Shown in pieces: positions 35,138 to 48,332 of a stretch of DNA of 64,000 nucleotides (its first letter is position 1; each line of letters opens with the position of its first letter). This stretch comes from Symsagittifera roscoffensis (lineage: Eukaryota > Xenacoelomorpha > Acoela > Convolutidae): positions 29,145,301-29,209,300 of the forward strand of contig NC_087066.1 of the NCBI RefSeq assembly GCF_963678635.1, read 5' to 3'. A program made the position numbers and the translations under genes. The notes below the pieces were generated by a model. It was not told the origin of the DNA and did not search any database. It saw nothing but the letters and a program-made list of their open reading frames with translations.

Positions 35138-38100
35138 TTAAGTTTTCTGAATGCTGATAAATACATTCAAATTGAGGTCGTCGTCAAAAAACACATCGAA
35201 CTCGTTATCCTTATTTGTTCCCTTTGTATCGCACAACCTAGCCCAAACAATACCTACTCCATCTACAATCGGTGCATTCATTTCAGTGATTTGACGAATA
35301 TTAATCCGAGGTCTCGGCGACAGATTCAAAATTTCGGTCATTACCAAGAAACTGCAAGTCTCGTCTTGGGTGCAATTTTGCTGCTTGATTTTGATTTGGA
35401 GCCGATCTGCTGATCCAGCTTTGTTTTTTTTCTCAACTACTCCCCCTATTTTGAAAATTCGATCGTAGAATTCAATAACTTCAGCGGCCCATAAAATTTC
35501 AGTGCTTTTAGATGGACGATTTTTAATACCTGATAATTGCACAACCAGGATTTTTTTTTTATTTTCTTCTTGAATTTCTTTGGTTTTTGGTGCTTCCATC
35601 TGTTTTTGAAATTTTTCAATTGTGGTTTGAATTTCTTTATTTTTAGTTTTGATGCTACTTGTTTGTGTTTCTTTAATTTTGATTTTAGGTTGAATATCTT
35701 TCGGTTTCGTCTTAAGAAAGCAGGACAAAAATAATTGAATGTCTTCATAGGGGCAATCGGATTCACCCGACGCAAATTGAGCAATGCATGTTACCTTCTC
35801 TTTCAAGATTTCGTTTGATTTCAGACACTCGTTCAGTCTGTCAAGTTGTGATTCGCGAGTTGTTTTTTGCTCAGATAGTGCCTCAATGTTAGACTGCATT
35901 TGAGTGTATGCAACCCAACCTGAAACAAAATTAAATTAACTTGATAGAATACCTTCGGATGTGGACAATTTTTTGAAGTTTTGAGCAAATTTTGAACAAA
36001 ATTTGGATTGTTTTGGTATTTTGAACAAAGACTTTTGCAAAAAAAAACCATTTGCTCCAATACTAAGGTCTTGACTGAGTGTCAGATCGTGTTTTCGAGC
36101 CCTTGATATGGCAATGATAGTCTGTGAGGTTCAACTCTCACTTGAGTTCTAGCTTCTGGTCTACCACAACTTGGCCAATTTCGGCTGCAATAGTGGTTCC
36201 ACGTGAAACTTCTTGACGCAAAAAACAGCCTTGAGTCGAAAAAAATTGAGTCTAGAAAGTGGTGAAATAATAGAAACGGAATATTATTAGAAAAGCTTGA
36301 TAGAATTTCATAGATCCTTTGCGAATCGCATAACCTCAATTAGGAGGTGGTGTCTTCAAAACTTTTGAATAAAACTGGTAATTATTGGAAATGGAAACAA
36401 GATGATGGCGGGAAAATAACATTACGAAAACGAAAAAAAACTTATAGAAGAGCTAGACGAGAAATAATCAGAGGCAAACCAACATTTTAAAAAATTGATT
36501 GCGGTTTCTTCTTCAGACTTTATATATCCAATCAGCGAAAAAAAATTTTGTTCCACAAGAGAAAACAAAAAATTTTCAGCAAATGAAAATCTAACGTCAT
36601 ACGAAACAGTGTAGAAACTTTAATACCTTTTGCGTACTTGACTTTTTTAACGCTTATTGAAACAGATCCATTTAGATTGTTTTCAATTCTTGATAACATT
36701 TAAAAGCTACACTTAAAAATGATTTTGATGTGTTAAAGAGATTATTTAATATGTTTTATACAGCGTTGGCATTGATTCATATATGGTGCGACGAATGATA
36801 AATAAAAAACCATATATGGCGTGTGTATAGAAGCGCAAAACTTCTATGATGGGCTTTTTGGCTGGCTTGAATGGGTTGCTCTTGATCATTATTTTTGAGA
36901 TAATGTCGGGTCTTATTTTCTCCAATTTTAGGCAGCTGGTGTCGTTATTTTTGAATAAGACTGGTAATTATTGGAAATCGAAACAAGATGATGGCGGGCA
37001 AATAACATTACGAAAACGAAAAAAAACTTATAGATGAGCCAGACGAGAAATAATCAGAGGCAAACCAACATTTTAAAAAATTGATTGCGGTTTCTTCTTC
37101 AGACTTTATATATCCAATCAGCGAAAAAAAATTTAGTTCCACGAGAGAAAACAAAAAACTTTCAGCAAATAAAAAATCTTACGTCATACGAAACAGTGTA
37201 AAAACTTTAATAGCTTTTGCGTACTTGACTTTTTTAACGCTTATTGAAACAGATCCATTTAGATTGTTTTCAATTCTTGATATCATTTAAAAGCTACACT
37301 TAAAAATGATTTTGTTGTGTTAAAGAGATCATTTAATATGTTTTATACAGATTTGGCATTGATTCATATATGGTGCGACGAATGATAAATAAAAACCATA
37401 TATGGTGTGAGCATAGAAGCGCAAAACCTCTATGATGGGCTTTTTGGCTGACTACGTTCATTTTGTTGCTTGCAACCAAAGTTGAATGGGTTGCTCTTGA
37501 TCATTGTTTCTGAGATAGAATCAGGTCTAATTTTCTCCAATTTCAGGCAGTTGGTCGCGGCATTTTTTCCTCTGTTTATCAAAAAGTTCTAGAAGTATGG
37601 CCTTCATTACAAAAATGGCCAAGAACTTTGGTTATAAACATTGTTAACAAATTAAAACAATTGTCAATAGCTAAAAATTAAACCGTAAAAAAAATTGGAA
37701 CAGTTTACAATAAGAGTATTAGTAGCAACTCCAATTCATTTCCCGCCAGAAATAATCTGTTTTCGACTTTTGTAACCCGGGTTGAACAAAATGCTACTCA
37801 TGCATTTTTCGGTACCGCAACAACTCGCAAGAAAAGACAACTCGTAAAAACTAAGGAAAACAACAAATTGCAAGTTTTTGAAGCTATTTGGAAGTTTAAG
37901 TTCTCGGTTTAAGATCGCCAGTGGGCGCACTACGCGCGCGTCGCTGTTTGGTGGCGATAACCGGCTCTAAATTTCGTATTGAGTTCTACCCTCTGTTGGC
38001 AAGCTTGCAACACGTTGGCGCGACTGCGGCGGCGAGTATATTTCGAGTTGCCTTTTAATGGAAAATTGCTAATAATACACTTTTGATGCAATTCCATACG

Positions 38101-39775
38101 TACAGAAAGTTGCTTGAAAAGTCTTTTTTGTGTATCCAGGACTACGTTGTGCGCACACAAAAAAAAATATTTTGCATGCAAAATTTTTTTTCGGAAAATG
38201 TTTTTTGAGTAAAAAATTTGATCGCGCCTGAAAAAAAAATTATGGGGCAATTTTAAAAACTTGTTTTCGCCGTGAAAAAAAAATGAAAAATGCTAGTCAT
38301 GCTATTTCCATATATGGAAATTATATAATTAGCCTTTTTGACAATTTTGTTTTATTTTTTATTTAGTATGATACACCGACTTTTATGCCAAAACAAAAAA
38401 AGTTCTTTGAAAATTCGATGACACCATTTTAGCAAAAATTATGAAATTTTCTTGATTAGAATTTTTTGATAGACTTAGTTTATGGAATTGTATGATGAGC
38501 ATTTTTGGTTTTTGGAGGATTTGGTTTTCTGCTGTTCCTCCATATGTTTCACTTTGTCTATGGAAAAAATTAATAACAAAAAAAACGGTGGCGGATAGTT
38601 TGACCATGCATTTTTCCTATGAAAACTTTTACGGATTCTTAGTTTTGACCATGAATCAATTTTTGTGGTGTTTTTTTTTGAAGTTCTTAGTTATATTAGC
38701 TAATTAGTACTAGCTATTTTTACTATTTTTTTGTTTTCATCCTTTCGAAGTGTATTCAAGTATAATTCAAGGTGTTTGTTGAGACCAAATTTCTAAACAA
38801 TGCTTTAGAATGGGACTCGTACTTCTAAATGACTGTACAGATGCTTAGTAAAAGGAACTTTTAAACTGGGTACCGTAACTTTAGCATTAAAATAAAACAG
38901 CATACAAGCTTGAATTTTTGAAAATAAGCTCAATTTTATATTAACAAACCTGATTTCGCGATACTAATACTAACCAAAACGTTCGGGCTATCCATCTTAT
39001 TATTATATATCCGAAATTCGGTTGTGAATGAACACAACAAGAGAATTTTCAGTTTTTTTTAATACAAGTGAAAATGATTAAATAGTCATACATCAGCCAT
39101 TAAGCGACCCTGCAGAAATGTTCTTCAAGAACTACGATTCGAATGGTTCTTCCAGAACTACAAACTTAGCTACAAAAAGCACGCGATACTGCGTAAATAA
39201 AGCTAGCATTTTTTTCTACTATTTTATCAACATGCAGTTTCATAAAACCGCCTTTAAGTCATAGTTCATATTCAAAAAATACCTGAAGCAAGATAATTCT
39301 CCAGTCTCGACTCATAGTTCTCTCCCAGTTTGCTCTTCACTTGCGTCTGCAAATGTCTTTTGAAGTTTGAAACCGAATGACGGTCGTGCAGAGTCTCTAG
39401 GCATTCGTCGCAGATTCCAATTTTACAGTCTTTGCACCAATATGAAATATCATCACTACTCGAAGCGCAGCTAGTGTTTTGATGGACACATTTAGGTGGT
39501 TTGAAACACATGCGTTTTTGCTTTTCAAATTCTCTCACTTGTTCCTCCAGAATTCGTTTTTCTTCAGCTTGCTTTTCCAGAGTGTCTCTGATTCCATACA
39601 ACGGCTTCAGATCTGATATCTGAACTTTATGATCCACCTCGCAAAGAGCACACCTCAAGATTGTCTTAGACTTTTTGAGCGTGTTTAAACATGACTTTGA
39701 AGGACCACAATACGAATGTCCGCAAGCCAAAACTCGAGGATCCGTAAGTTCGTGTAGACAAATCGGACAATCCAT
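35138..39775 (-). CDS. Gene D: RING/B-box/coiled-coil/MATH-like protein (TRIM37-like layout)
   Basis: Exons are complement(39283-39775) and complement(35138-35919), 424 aa in one open frame. Donor TTCAG|GTATTT and acceptor TTTGTTTCAG|G are phase 1. RING ligands are C3, C6, C18, H20, C23, C29, C42 and C45 (C23-x5-C29). P-L-Y-G-I-R is at 58-63 and a short coil at 64-90. The B-box-type finger uses C96, C103, C114, C117, C122, C125, H130 and H133. Exon 2 has a coiled coil, the C-P-Y-E-D-I-Q-L-F-L block, a KETQT motif (35660-35674) in a Lys/Glu-rich linker with repeated K-E-I-Q, and the MATH-like end (M-T-E-I-L-N-L-S, D-L-N-L-N-V-F-I). Best preserved copy with F. Likely a cytosolic E3 ligase, inferred from the domains. 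The 3.4-kb intron holds a tandem duplication. Confidence 0.85.
36364..36949. repeat. ~590-bp tandem duplication, unit 1 (intron of gene D)
   Basis: Unit 1 runs from TTTTGAATAAAACTGG to CTCCAATTTTAGGCAG and is followed directly by unit 2. Both units contain an inverted pair CATATATGGT/ACCATATATGG and a broken coding-like segment (W-K-x-K-Q-D-D-G-G, L-R-K-R-K-K-T-Y-R). Confidence 0.85.
36950..37565. repeat. ~590-bp tandem duplication, unit 2 (intron of gene D)
   Basis: Same order of sequence as unit 1 with scattered substitutions and a 28-base longer stretch around ACGTTCATTTTGTTGCTTGC. A frame at 37081-37290 stays open here but has a stop in unit 1, so it is unlikely to be under selection. 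Confidence 0.85.
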
Positions 39776-40220
39776 TCAAATTTGATTACTCGACAAGGTT
39801 TCTCTTTCCCGACTTCGGTAAGTTTGGTTTTAGCATCAAATAAGTGTTTTGTTTAAGCTTTGGTAAAGTGTGCTCAACAATATATGGCAATTGTTTTGCA
39901 GTAGATTTATAAAATCATATCAAATGAATCATAATTTGCGTCACCAGATTTGACTACATTTACATACAACCAAAAATGAACAAAAGGTACAGCCTCCTTC
40001 AGTCGTTTTAAGAAGTTATAACTTAACAACTAAACTACGAATATCAGTAAAATAATTCTCAAGAGACATGCAGCAAAAATTGAGCTAGCAAAACGAAATT
40101 GATCTTTTAAACGACAAATTCATCAGTTTATTTCAATTAGATACGACGTTTTTAACTACCAATGAGTGCCTTTCTAAATTAAATCACGGCTATTCACAAT
40201 TTAAAAAAAAATAAGTGACT
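39776..40220. other. Shared upstream region of genes D and E, D side
   Basis: No gene. Genes D and E are transcribed away from each other, and the LTR element begins at 40225, so this is what remains of the D-proximal promoter side. No TATA-type signal could be assigned. Confidence 0.4.
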
Positions 40221-40224
40221 GTAT

Positions 40225-40590
40225 TGGATCCAGTTTGAAATTAGTAATTTAAACTATATTTTATTTTACTTCGCACTAAAATATTCATAAGTAACCAATC
40301 ATAATTCATAACTCTATCTTACTTTATATAATTGTAAACCTGAAACGCTAGTGGTTCAGAGGAGTAGGAATAAAGGTTGAAATCAGTAACTTTGTTCTCT
40401 CCTCCAACTTCCCAATATACAAGTGTATCTCTAGATCTATTGAGACTAGGAAATATAAAAGTAAGATTAGGATTGGTATTGAACTGACGAGTTGCGCAAT
40501 CCTATCCGGTCGAAAATAGATAGCGTGACAAACATACGGTGTACCCTATCCAAACTTACTTTATGAAAAGGCCACACCTGAGCAAACTCA
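40225..40590 (+). repeat. Left LTR
   Basis: 366 bases, TGGATCCAGTTTGAA... to ...GCAAACTCA. It shares with the right LTR the blocks AACCAATCATAATTCAT, TATCTCTAGATCTATTGAGA, GTAAGATTAGGAT and CCTATCCGGTCGAAAA, with many substitutions between them, so the insertion is old. Confidence 0.9.
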
Positions 40591-41184
40591 TCTGGTGCAA
40601 CCAACGAGTCTCGAGCAGACCTACTAATAACTTAGTTTTAACTTAGTTTAAGAAAATCAGAGAAAAAATTAGCTTATTTCCTCGTCTCAATAAGTCTAAT
40701 AAAGCCGATCTATACCCAAAGGCGAATCTCTATCCCAAAACGACGAAAACCAATCATCTGCATCGCAAAGCGAAAACTAACGAAAACGACGACAGACAAT
40801 TGACTAATAACCTATTTTGTGCAGTAAAACCTACTACTACTTTATTAGCTGCAACAAACTTAGCCGTAAATTTAAGCAAACATAGCCTTAAAAAAACTAA
40901 GTAATACTGAGTAATACTCTATTAACTTAAGAGTAATCAAACTACTAATTAGACCTGAGCCAAAAACAATCTTTGTATAAAATATTATCTACCTCAAACT
41001 TTACTAAAATTTTCTTTCATTTTTGTAAAATAAGTACCTAATAAACAAAAAAAAAAACAAAAAACAAAACTAATTTGAATGAAGTCAAAAATAATGACAA
41101 AACTAACTCTATAAAGTTCACAATTAATTGACTTCACAAATATTCAAATTTTCTGCTTAAGAAACTAACTTAACCTGAACAACA

Positions 41185-41425
41185 GTATCATCAAGACCTC
41201 TGCTTCAATTTTTCACCTTAAAAACCTTAATATTCATAAAATTACAAGATCATCAAGGCTTTTTCTTGGATGTTTAAACTTAAAGCCCTTAAAATCATTT
41301 AAGCAACCAGATCATCAAGGCTTCTCCTTTGATCTTTAAACTTGAAAACTTCATTCAAAATTTTAAAATTCAGGTCATCAAGTTTTTCCTTGGATCTCCT
41401 AAGTTTGAAACTTTCAAACTGATTC
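41185..41425 (+). repeat. ~60-bp imperfect tandem repeat in the LTR element leader
   Basis: Four degenerate units each contain ATCATCAAG, a T/C-rich stretch, TTGGATCTTTAAACTT-like sequence and AAAACTT. They lie in the 5' untranslated part between the primer-binding site and the gag-like region. Confidence 0.65.
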
Positions 41426-42889
41426 CAACCTTCTAATTAAGTGTCCAACGACCCAAGGTGTCGATTCATTTTCCATCTCTTTCAAACTACCCAGAATTGA
41501 CTGACACATTTGTACCTTATAAAATCACCTTCAAATTCGGCTAAACAGTGAAGTGTTGCGATTCGATTACTCGTCCTTCATTTGATTCCTACATCTCTTT
41601 TGACCCAGGTTTAAAACAATCTTGAAATTAGTAAATCTAAAGTAAGATCTCACGGTCTACTTGTTTTTAAATTATATATGTTCCCTGCCAATCTATATAG
41701 TATTCTCTAACCCTCAATATCATATCAAGCCCCTTCAAAAAAGATTGAGATTATCTAAATGCAGAGAACGCCACACGTTTGAGAGCAGTACATATCATCT
41801 AAAAGAATTAATCTACTCTTTTGCCAAACTGTCTCTACACGACAAACATACCTTCCGAGGTTTTAAGAACCAGCCACGGGTTAATTAAGGACTAACATTT
41901 TAGGAAATTAAAAATGACACCTGGATTTTAATCAATCTTTCATTTTAACATCAATCTTTCATATTAAAAATTGTGTCAAAATCAAAAAAGGAATTAACAA
42001 ACAATAATATTAAATTATCAACAATTGTGTCATTAAAAACTCACGGCACGACTTCGTTCTAACACCGCGTCAGGATTAGATTTTCTTAAGTCGAAAAAAC
42101 ACCTCGGAAAAAATTCGTTCCTTTTTCAAACTAAAACAAATTCCAGCATACCGTCTTTCTAGATAACGCAATCCTCTATCAGAATCACACAATACATCCC
42201 TGCGTAAATTCCAGCTTCTCCAAAATCCAGTCAAACCACAACAGACACAAAGATTAGAGAAAAGACGTTTCTCTGACACCGAAGCAACAAAAACGTAATC
42301 TCTAAAAAGTAGAAGAAGAAGAAAAAGCACCTACAATAAAAAACAGTTCAAACATATAATTACTGTTAATCCATGAAACACATTGAATATTATAAACTAT
42401 CAGTATATCGTTTCAAAAAAAATGATTCAAAAGTACGACGGAATTTTTCAGGATGATTCTATTCTTTAATTTGTCTCAAATCCACATAGGGATCAAATCA
42501 AATTATTTTGTTTAGGCTATTGTCCTTGCGAACGTGAATTTTCAGGTGTAAAGATGAAAAAGCAATACCTGACCACTCCCTATTTAAATAGTACAACATT
42601 ACTTCAGGCTATGGAATATTCACATTTAAAATCCTAAAACCGAATCTAAATGATTGTACTCTATTAAATAAAGTAGAAACAGATGACAGAGAGATAGTAT
42701 TTCAAAAGTTCTTACAAAATAAACTGAATATACTCAACAAAAAAGTCAAAAGGGGCAAACTCAATTTTTGCGATTGATGTTTTTGCAATATGTTTTTGTT
42801 ACATTTCTATCCTAGATTCGAAAGGAACGTTTTGTTATCACCACCACAAACAACAAGAGATTCAAATGAGAGAAAGGAAATGAAAATAT

Positions 42890-44200
42890 TTTAAAAATTT
42901 TTGGATACAGTCCGAAAAACCTTCAATCACACTGACATACCTGCTATAGTAAAACTTGATCGAAAAAAAGTTTCAGCATGGTTCATAATTGAATTCTTTG
43001 AACATAATATAGATCCCAAAGAACAGACTAAAAACAATTTTGCTCAAGCCGTGATATTGAAACAATCCTAGCAGATCAACCAGATTATATTTGGATCACT
43101 GGTTGATATCATCTTTTTTTATTGATATACTAAACGCAGTTTCAAGTACTGCAATTTAATCATTTTCATTTCATGAAGATTATTTGCAAATCATCGCATT
43201 AATCACAGAAAGCCTACCACTAAACTATAATATACAATTTCAAAAATACCAGGTTAAACTCAACATTCAAACAAGTGACAATGTAAAACGGGACAGCCAG
43301 TCAGATTGAACAAGCTTTTCAAACTCACTCACATTTTACAAAGAAGTTGTTACAGCAATACCAGTAACAAAAGAACAAAGTATCTCATTATTGCAGCCCT
43401 CAATTACAAACTAATAAAAATAGTATACCGCTGCATCAATTAAATTTTCTGTCAACATGAATTTTTTTGCAAACAAAAATGTTAAAAATCCCTTAGCAAA
43501 TCAAGCACAAACAAAAACTTCACAGTCCCTATATCATGCTCATTATCAACAACAAACTAAAAACACAAACGCACAATTAGCTAGCGTTCACGATCATAAG
43601 AACTTTCAAATACATCAATCTAAAAAATATCCTTTTTTCTTGCAAAACAAACAAAATGGATAAAAGGATCAAAAACATTTGTCAGAAAAAGAAAAAAAAT
43701 TTCGTAAAAATCAATAACCACGACATAACTTTACCCAAATGAAAAATCAATGGGACGACGAAGAACGACCAGATATTTTTGAACCATATTCAAACCCGCA
43801 AAACCCGGAACAAAAAAAACTAAACCTCCAATAAAAGCAATTTTTTCTTTATCAAACTAAATATACCCAACAAAGCCCAATAAATACTCAAACCTGACAA
43901 CCTGAAGCAAAGAAAAACAAAACTTGGTTACCCTATTACTTAAAACAACATGAAGTCAGTGGGCATCAGCTAACATATTTTCCTCAAACACCAAATACAT
44001 CATAATCACTAAAAATGAAATTGAATTCATACCTCAAGGGTTTATTACCCATTACATCAAATAAACCCGAACTGTTTTTACCTGAGAAGACACAGGAAGA
44101 GATAGTATTGAGATTACTTAAGCGCAGTAGCAGCAAACCTTATACTAAATATGGGCACACAACCTACCAAAACACTTTTCCAAAACTGTATTTGTAGACG
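42890..44200 (+). pseudogene. Gag-like region of the LTR element
   Basis: Segments 43457-43663 and 44015-44197 are in the same frame. The sequence between stays in that frame apart from TAA/TGA stops, reading Gln-, Asn- and Lys-rich (Q-W-D-D-E-E-R-P-D-I-F-E-P-Y). Earlier, around 42910-43080, another frame reads L-D-R-K-K-V-S-A-W-F, similar in style to a Gag capsid helix. The assignment rests on position and composition, not on a recognised motif. Confidence 0.4.
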
Positions 44201-45796
44201 TACAGGTTTGATACAAACAAAACTTGACGGAGCAGCCCGTTTTTAGTTCGATCAGTCAAAAAATCCTGATAGGAATTGTTATACACAAAAATTTTCAAAA
44301 ATCTTTGATGTCGGAAAAAATAAACAACATCAGAGAGTTTTATGTAAGGAAATCCGCAGATTATCAAAAAAACGAAAAAACCAAAAATTTTTAAAAATAG
44401 AAAAGGTGGTACAAAAAACATAGTATTTAAATACAAACTATTACAAAAACACAAAAATGGCAGGAATTTTAACAGCTCAATAACGGAAAACAGTAATCAT
44501 GGAAAGAGCATTACAACCTTTATTATTTCGCCAAACAGATATATTTTTTGAAACTTTCTTTCACATACTAGAACAAGCGGAAATTAAAATGAAAATAGAA
44601 GGAGCAAAAAGTTGAAACGACAATGTGTTTCAAAGATTCAAACAAAACATATCAAGCAAACCAGTAGAACAATTCCACAAATAATTAAAATACACAACAG
44701 AAACACAAACTATCAAGGAGAATCCTCAATCCTAATTTGGTGTTTTTTTGTGAGCGATTCATGAAACAGCATCATCGAATGTCGACTAAACAACAAGATA
44801 AATCAAACCGACTACCAATACACGAAGAATCAAATAAATCTTTTTTTTACCTTTAGATGACAAAATAAACACCAAATTTTACAAAAGTAGCTGATCCAGG
44901 AGAATTCTCAGACATCTTTTCATAAGACTACGGTGGATGTTTTGAGGAAATCAAAATTATGTATATCTCAATGGAGAAACGATTATACCTCAAGATGTTA
45001 CGCCAATAACTTATGCTAGTTTCGTACATATAAAAGCTGAATTTTTGGACTTCTAGGATGGCCTCATTATACTCTAGAATGATGAATCATCCTATGTGCC
45101 TCGTTTCATTTCTTAAGATTTTTATTCTCAATTAAAACCAAAGTAGTATGTAAGATAAGTGCATTTCATACGCAAGCTAGAAGACAAGAAAGCGTCGTCT
45201 GACTTCTTTTCTTCGTAATTTTGAAATTTTTACATCTTCATTAAATAAAATCTTACAAAACGCACAAACCAACGAATACGATAAAAATTGATTACAAAAC
45301 CAAAAACAATTGACAAAACACAAAACACCACACACACCAACAGCGCCAAAACAAACACAGATTTACTAAGTTCTAATCACTCCAAACTGTTTACACCTTC
45401 AAATTACAGAACAAATTTTTCCCTAGGAACACATTCTGAATCTAAAATTGATTTTAAGGAAAAGCAGCCATAATGCTCATGATACCTGTAAACAGCAACT
45501 AGGATAAAAAATAGGAGCAAATAGTTGAACAACGCAAACTGTTATTTTTCGTTCTCATAACGACAATGGTTTTAGCCAACAATGAGCCAACAACTTGGGC
45601 CCCTCCATCAATTTTTTTCCGTTCCCTATGTGTTTTGACCGCCCGCTCACTATTCTCTGAATGATCTTCTTTCCTCTCTTCAAACAGTACCAACTGTTTT
45701 CACTATTTCATCTAATTCACAAGCAGTCTTACGATTCAACACAAATCGCGTATAATCTTCGCAAACTCTTGGAAAATTTATAAATAGAAGCCCCAG

Positions 45797-46282
45797 ATGA
45801 ATTCTTGGACTCTGAACCCAGTCCAACCAGAAACAAGAAATCTTTCCTCGTCACCATTCACGCCAATTACTTCCCAAGTGTCCATCATTACCCTTTGTTT
45901 GTCCTCCAGCTCTTCCTATCTTGATGCTAACCCACTTCCCTCACCACTAATCAACACCCGTGAAGATAATCCCAGCCCTTTTATCGATGACTAACTCCAG
46001 CATGATTTAGAAAGTTTAATTCAACAGCAACAACTAATCCGCAATGTTAACACAACAATAACAAATCACCAATTAGCTCTTTCTGCTTCTCCATCCGAAA
46101 ACACTTCTAGCACTGATACTTCTAACAGAGCAGCACGCATCCTAAAAAATGCAGAAATCTATCGAACAACCCTAGAAATTCACAAAACTGCTCATCTACA
46201 CCAAGCCTACCGAAATCAACCCACAATTAGCCAAAAAATATTCATAGAAACAGACTACATTTTTGATCTCCATAATCCATAG
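45797..46282 (+). pseudogene. Ser/Thr/Pro-rich broken ORF in the LTR element
   Basis: One frame runs 162 codons from ATG 45797 with a single internal TAA (45992-45994). The first half is Ser/Pro-rich and the second half (about 46020-46280) Gln-rich and helical-looking (A-A-R-I-L-K-N-A-E-I-Y). Position in the 3' half would suit pol or an extra gene, but no motif is recognised. Confidence 0.35.
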
Positions 46283-47657
46283 CTCTAACAAAGAAATATA
46301 TCATGTTTTTGACCACGCACTAAAATTTTTTAAAAGTTTATTAATCTTACTTAAGCCGTTTTGATAACTTCCATTCAACCTTTAATTTTCTAACACCAAG
46401 AGAACGAGATGTGGAATTTACACTCAAACTAATGTTCAAAACTAAACTAACACACACTCGCACCTCTTGTTGTTTCATTCAAAGACACATCACATAGCCT
46501 TCATCATCACAAGACACATCTTTGTTACACCTTCAGTAGTTCAAAATAATCATCACCTGGCTGTTTGAACTTTTTTATTATATCATATTATTTTTATAAT
46601 ACATCCACTCTGTAGAAAATCCATTTTCAGAAATTATTCAAGCCATGAAATTTAACCACAAGGCTTATATCCTCATAGAGCACACTCACTAGAGATTTGC
46701 AGTCCCTCTCGCAGAACTAAAAACCATCAAAGGAGCTTCTTTGGCCATTAGTAAAAACGAAAAACCTCAGTCACATACTAGCTAAACTCCTTTCAGAATC
46801 AACTTCCATCGCGAATAGTTTTCCCTGTGGTTTCTTCACAGAATCAAGGTAAATATCAATAAGGTAATCTAAAAGCTGACCTATTCTAGAAAAATTCTCT
46901 TATCAATTTTTTTTGAAATTTTTGTCGTTTTTCTTTTAGATTTCTTTAAAAATAGTCTAATAAAAATTGAGCAACTTAAAGAAATTCGAAAATAAAATAA
47001 TTTTTTTTTAATATTCTTGCAAATGGCGCTAGAATATTGCATTATACTTAATTATGTTCATTAAAAAATATGTTATATTTTGTTAATTTCAATGCATGAA
47101 ATTTGAAGGATAATGCAATAAGTAATATTCTGTGAAAAAAAAATTACAGACACAACTGACCATTTTGAGTGTGAGTTTTCTCTTTCTATAGACTTCGGCT
47201 TTCAAATCATCACTTTTGTATAAGCTGTCTAACACTTTTTATAACTTCTCATGACGATTTGTAGTAAATAAATGATATCCAAATTTCGCTGAATGTTGAA
47301 ACATTTCTAACAGGCTCTTACAGCTTTCAAATTGTTCTTTAGCCCGGTTGTAAAAAACCTAAATAACCAACGCAGCCTAATAAAAACCACCGTAATCCTA
47401 TCGCACTACCAACATGAACAGGAAAATTCCACTGATCTGAAACCAGATCAAACTCCATTCTTTTTAAGTGAAACATCGATTTTTATTTAAGACCACTTAC
47501 AACTTTAGTAAGCCCCAGATTTACACTTATCACGGATAAGCAATTTTAAACAAGTGGGCACACCGTTGAAACGTAACTGACAAAACACCAAGTATGGAGA
47601 AAAGAAAAGATTGTAATCAAAAGAATTTTTCACTCGATCGGCCATTCCCAGGTATAA

Positions 47658-47740
47658 TCCAACAACTGGTTTAACCCACTAGTAGTACGTCCTGAGCATG
47701 CTCTATAGACGGCCTCGCCAACTGAGCTAAATCACGCTTA
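47658..47740 (-). repeat. tRNA-like sequence inside the LTR element
   Basis: The reverse strand begins GCGTGATTTAGCTCAGTTGG, with a perfect pol III A-box, and continues to a B-box-like GGGTTAAACC. The anticodon and T arms do not fold properly, so this is a tRNA pseudogene or SINE inserted into the element. Confidence 0.45.
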
Positions 47741-48332
47741 GAACATCAAACTCTCCTTTTGCTGAGAGTGGCTCCAATTTGAGCAACTCTGCAAAAAAAC
47801 TAAACTAACATAAAACTTCTGCAAAAACAACCATCTTATCCATGACTAAAACTGGGAGTACTAAAGTGCAGAAAGAAACTTGTAAAAGATTTCATAGACT
47901 AATTTTCAAGAGGAGCAAAATGGAGATGATCACTCTGCGACATTACTACTTCGGAACGACAAATCTGTTGATTTTTCTTGCCGCAGTTTCAACCTTCTCT
48001 GGATATAAAGTATGGAGTTGAGGATGAAGAAAAAAATGCGTTGAAACAGAACAATGACCACCTCGAAGTCAATCTCTACAAACGTGTCCTTTTCATTGAT
48101 ACATCTATCAGAAAAATCAACTTTTTGTCTCGCTACTCAATGGATTGAGAACGTTGAGTGAGAAGGCACTTAATCTCACTCTGGATTTCGAAATGGACTC
48201 TCTCCTATCATTTTTCTGCACATCACTTCGGTCTCTCTGTATTCGAATTAACCCCGCATCATCATACGTATTTCGCAGTCACAGACCAACATTTCTCTCA
48301 AGAACTTTAACATTTCTGTAGACCTGGATGGG

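Noticed and set aside
37081-37290. 69-codon forward frame in the gene D intron
   Set aside because: The sister unit of the tandem duplication has a stop in the same frame.
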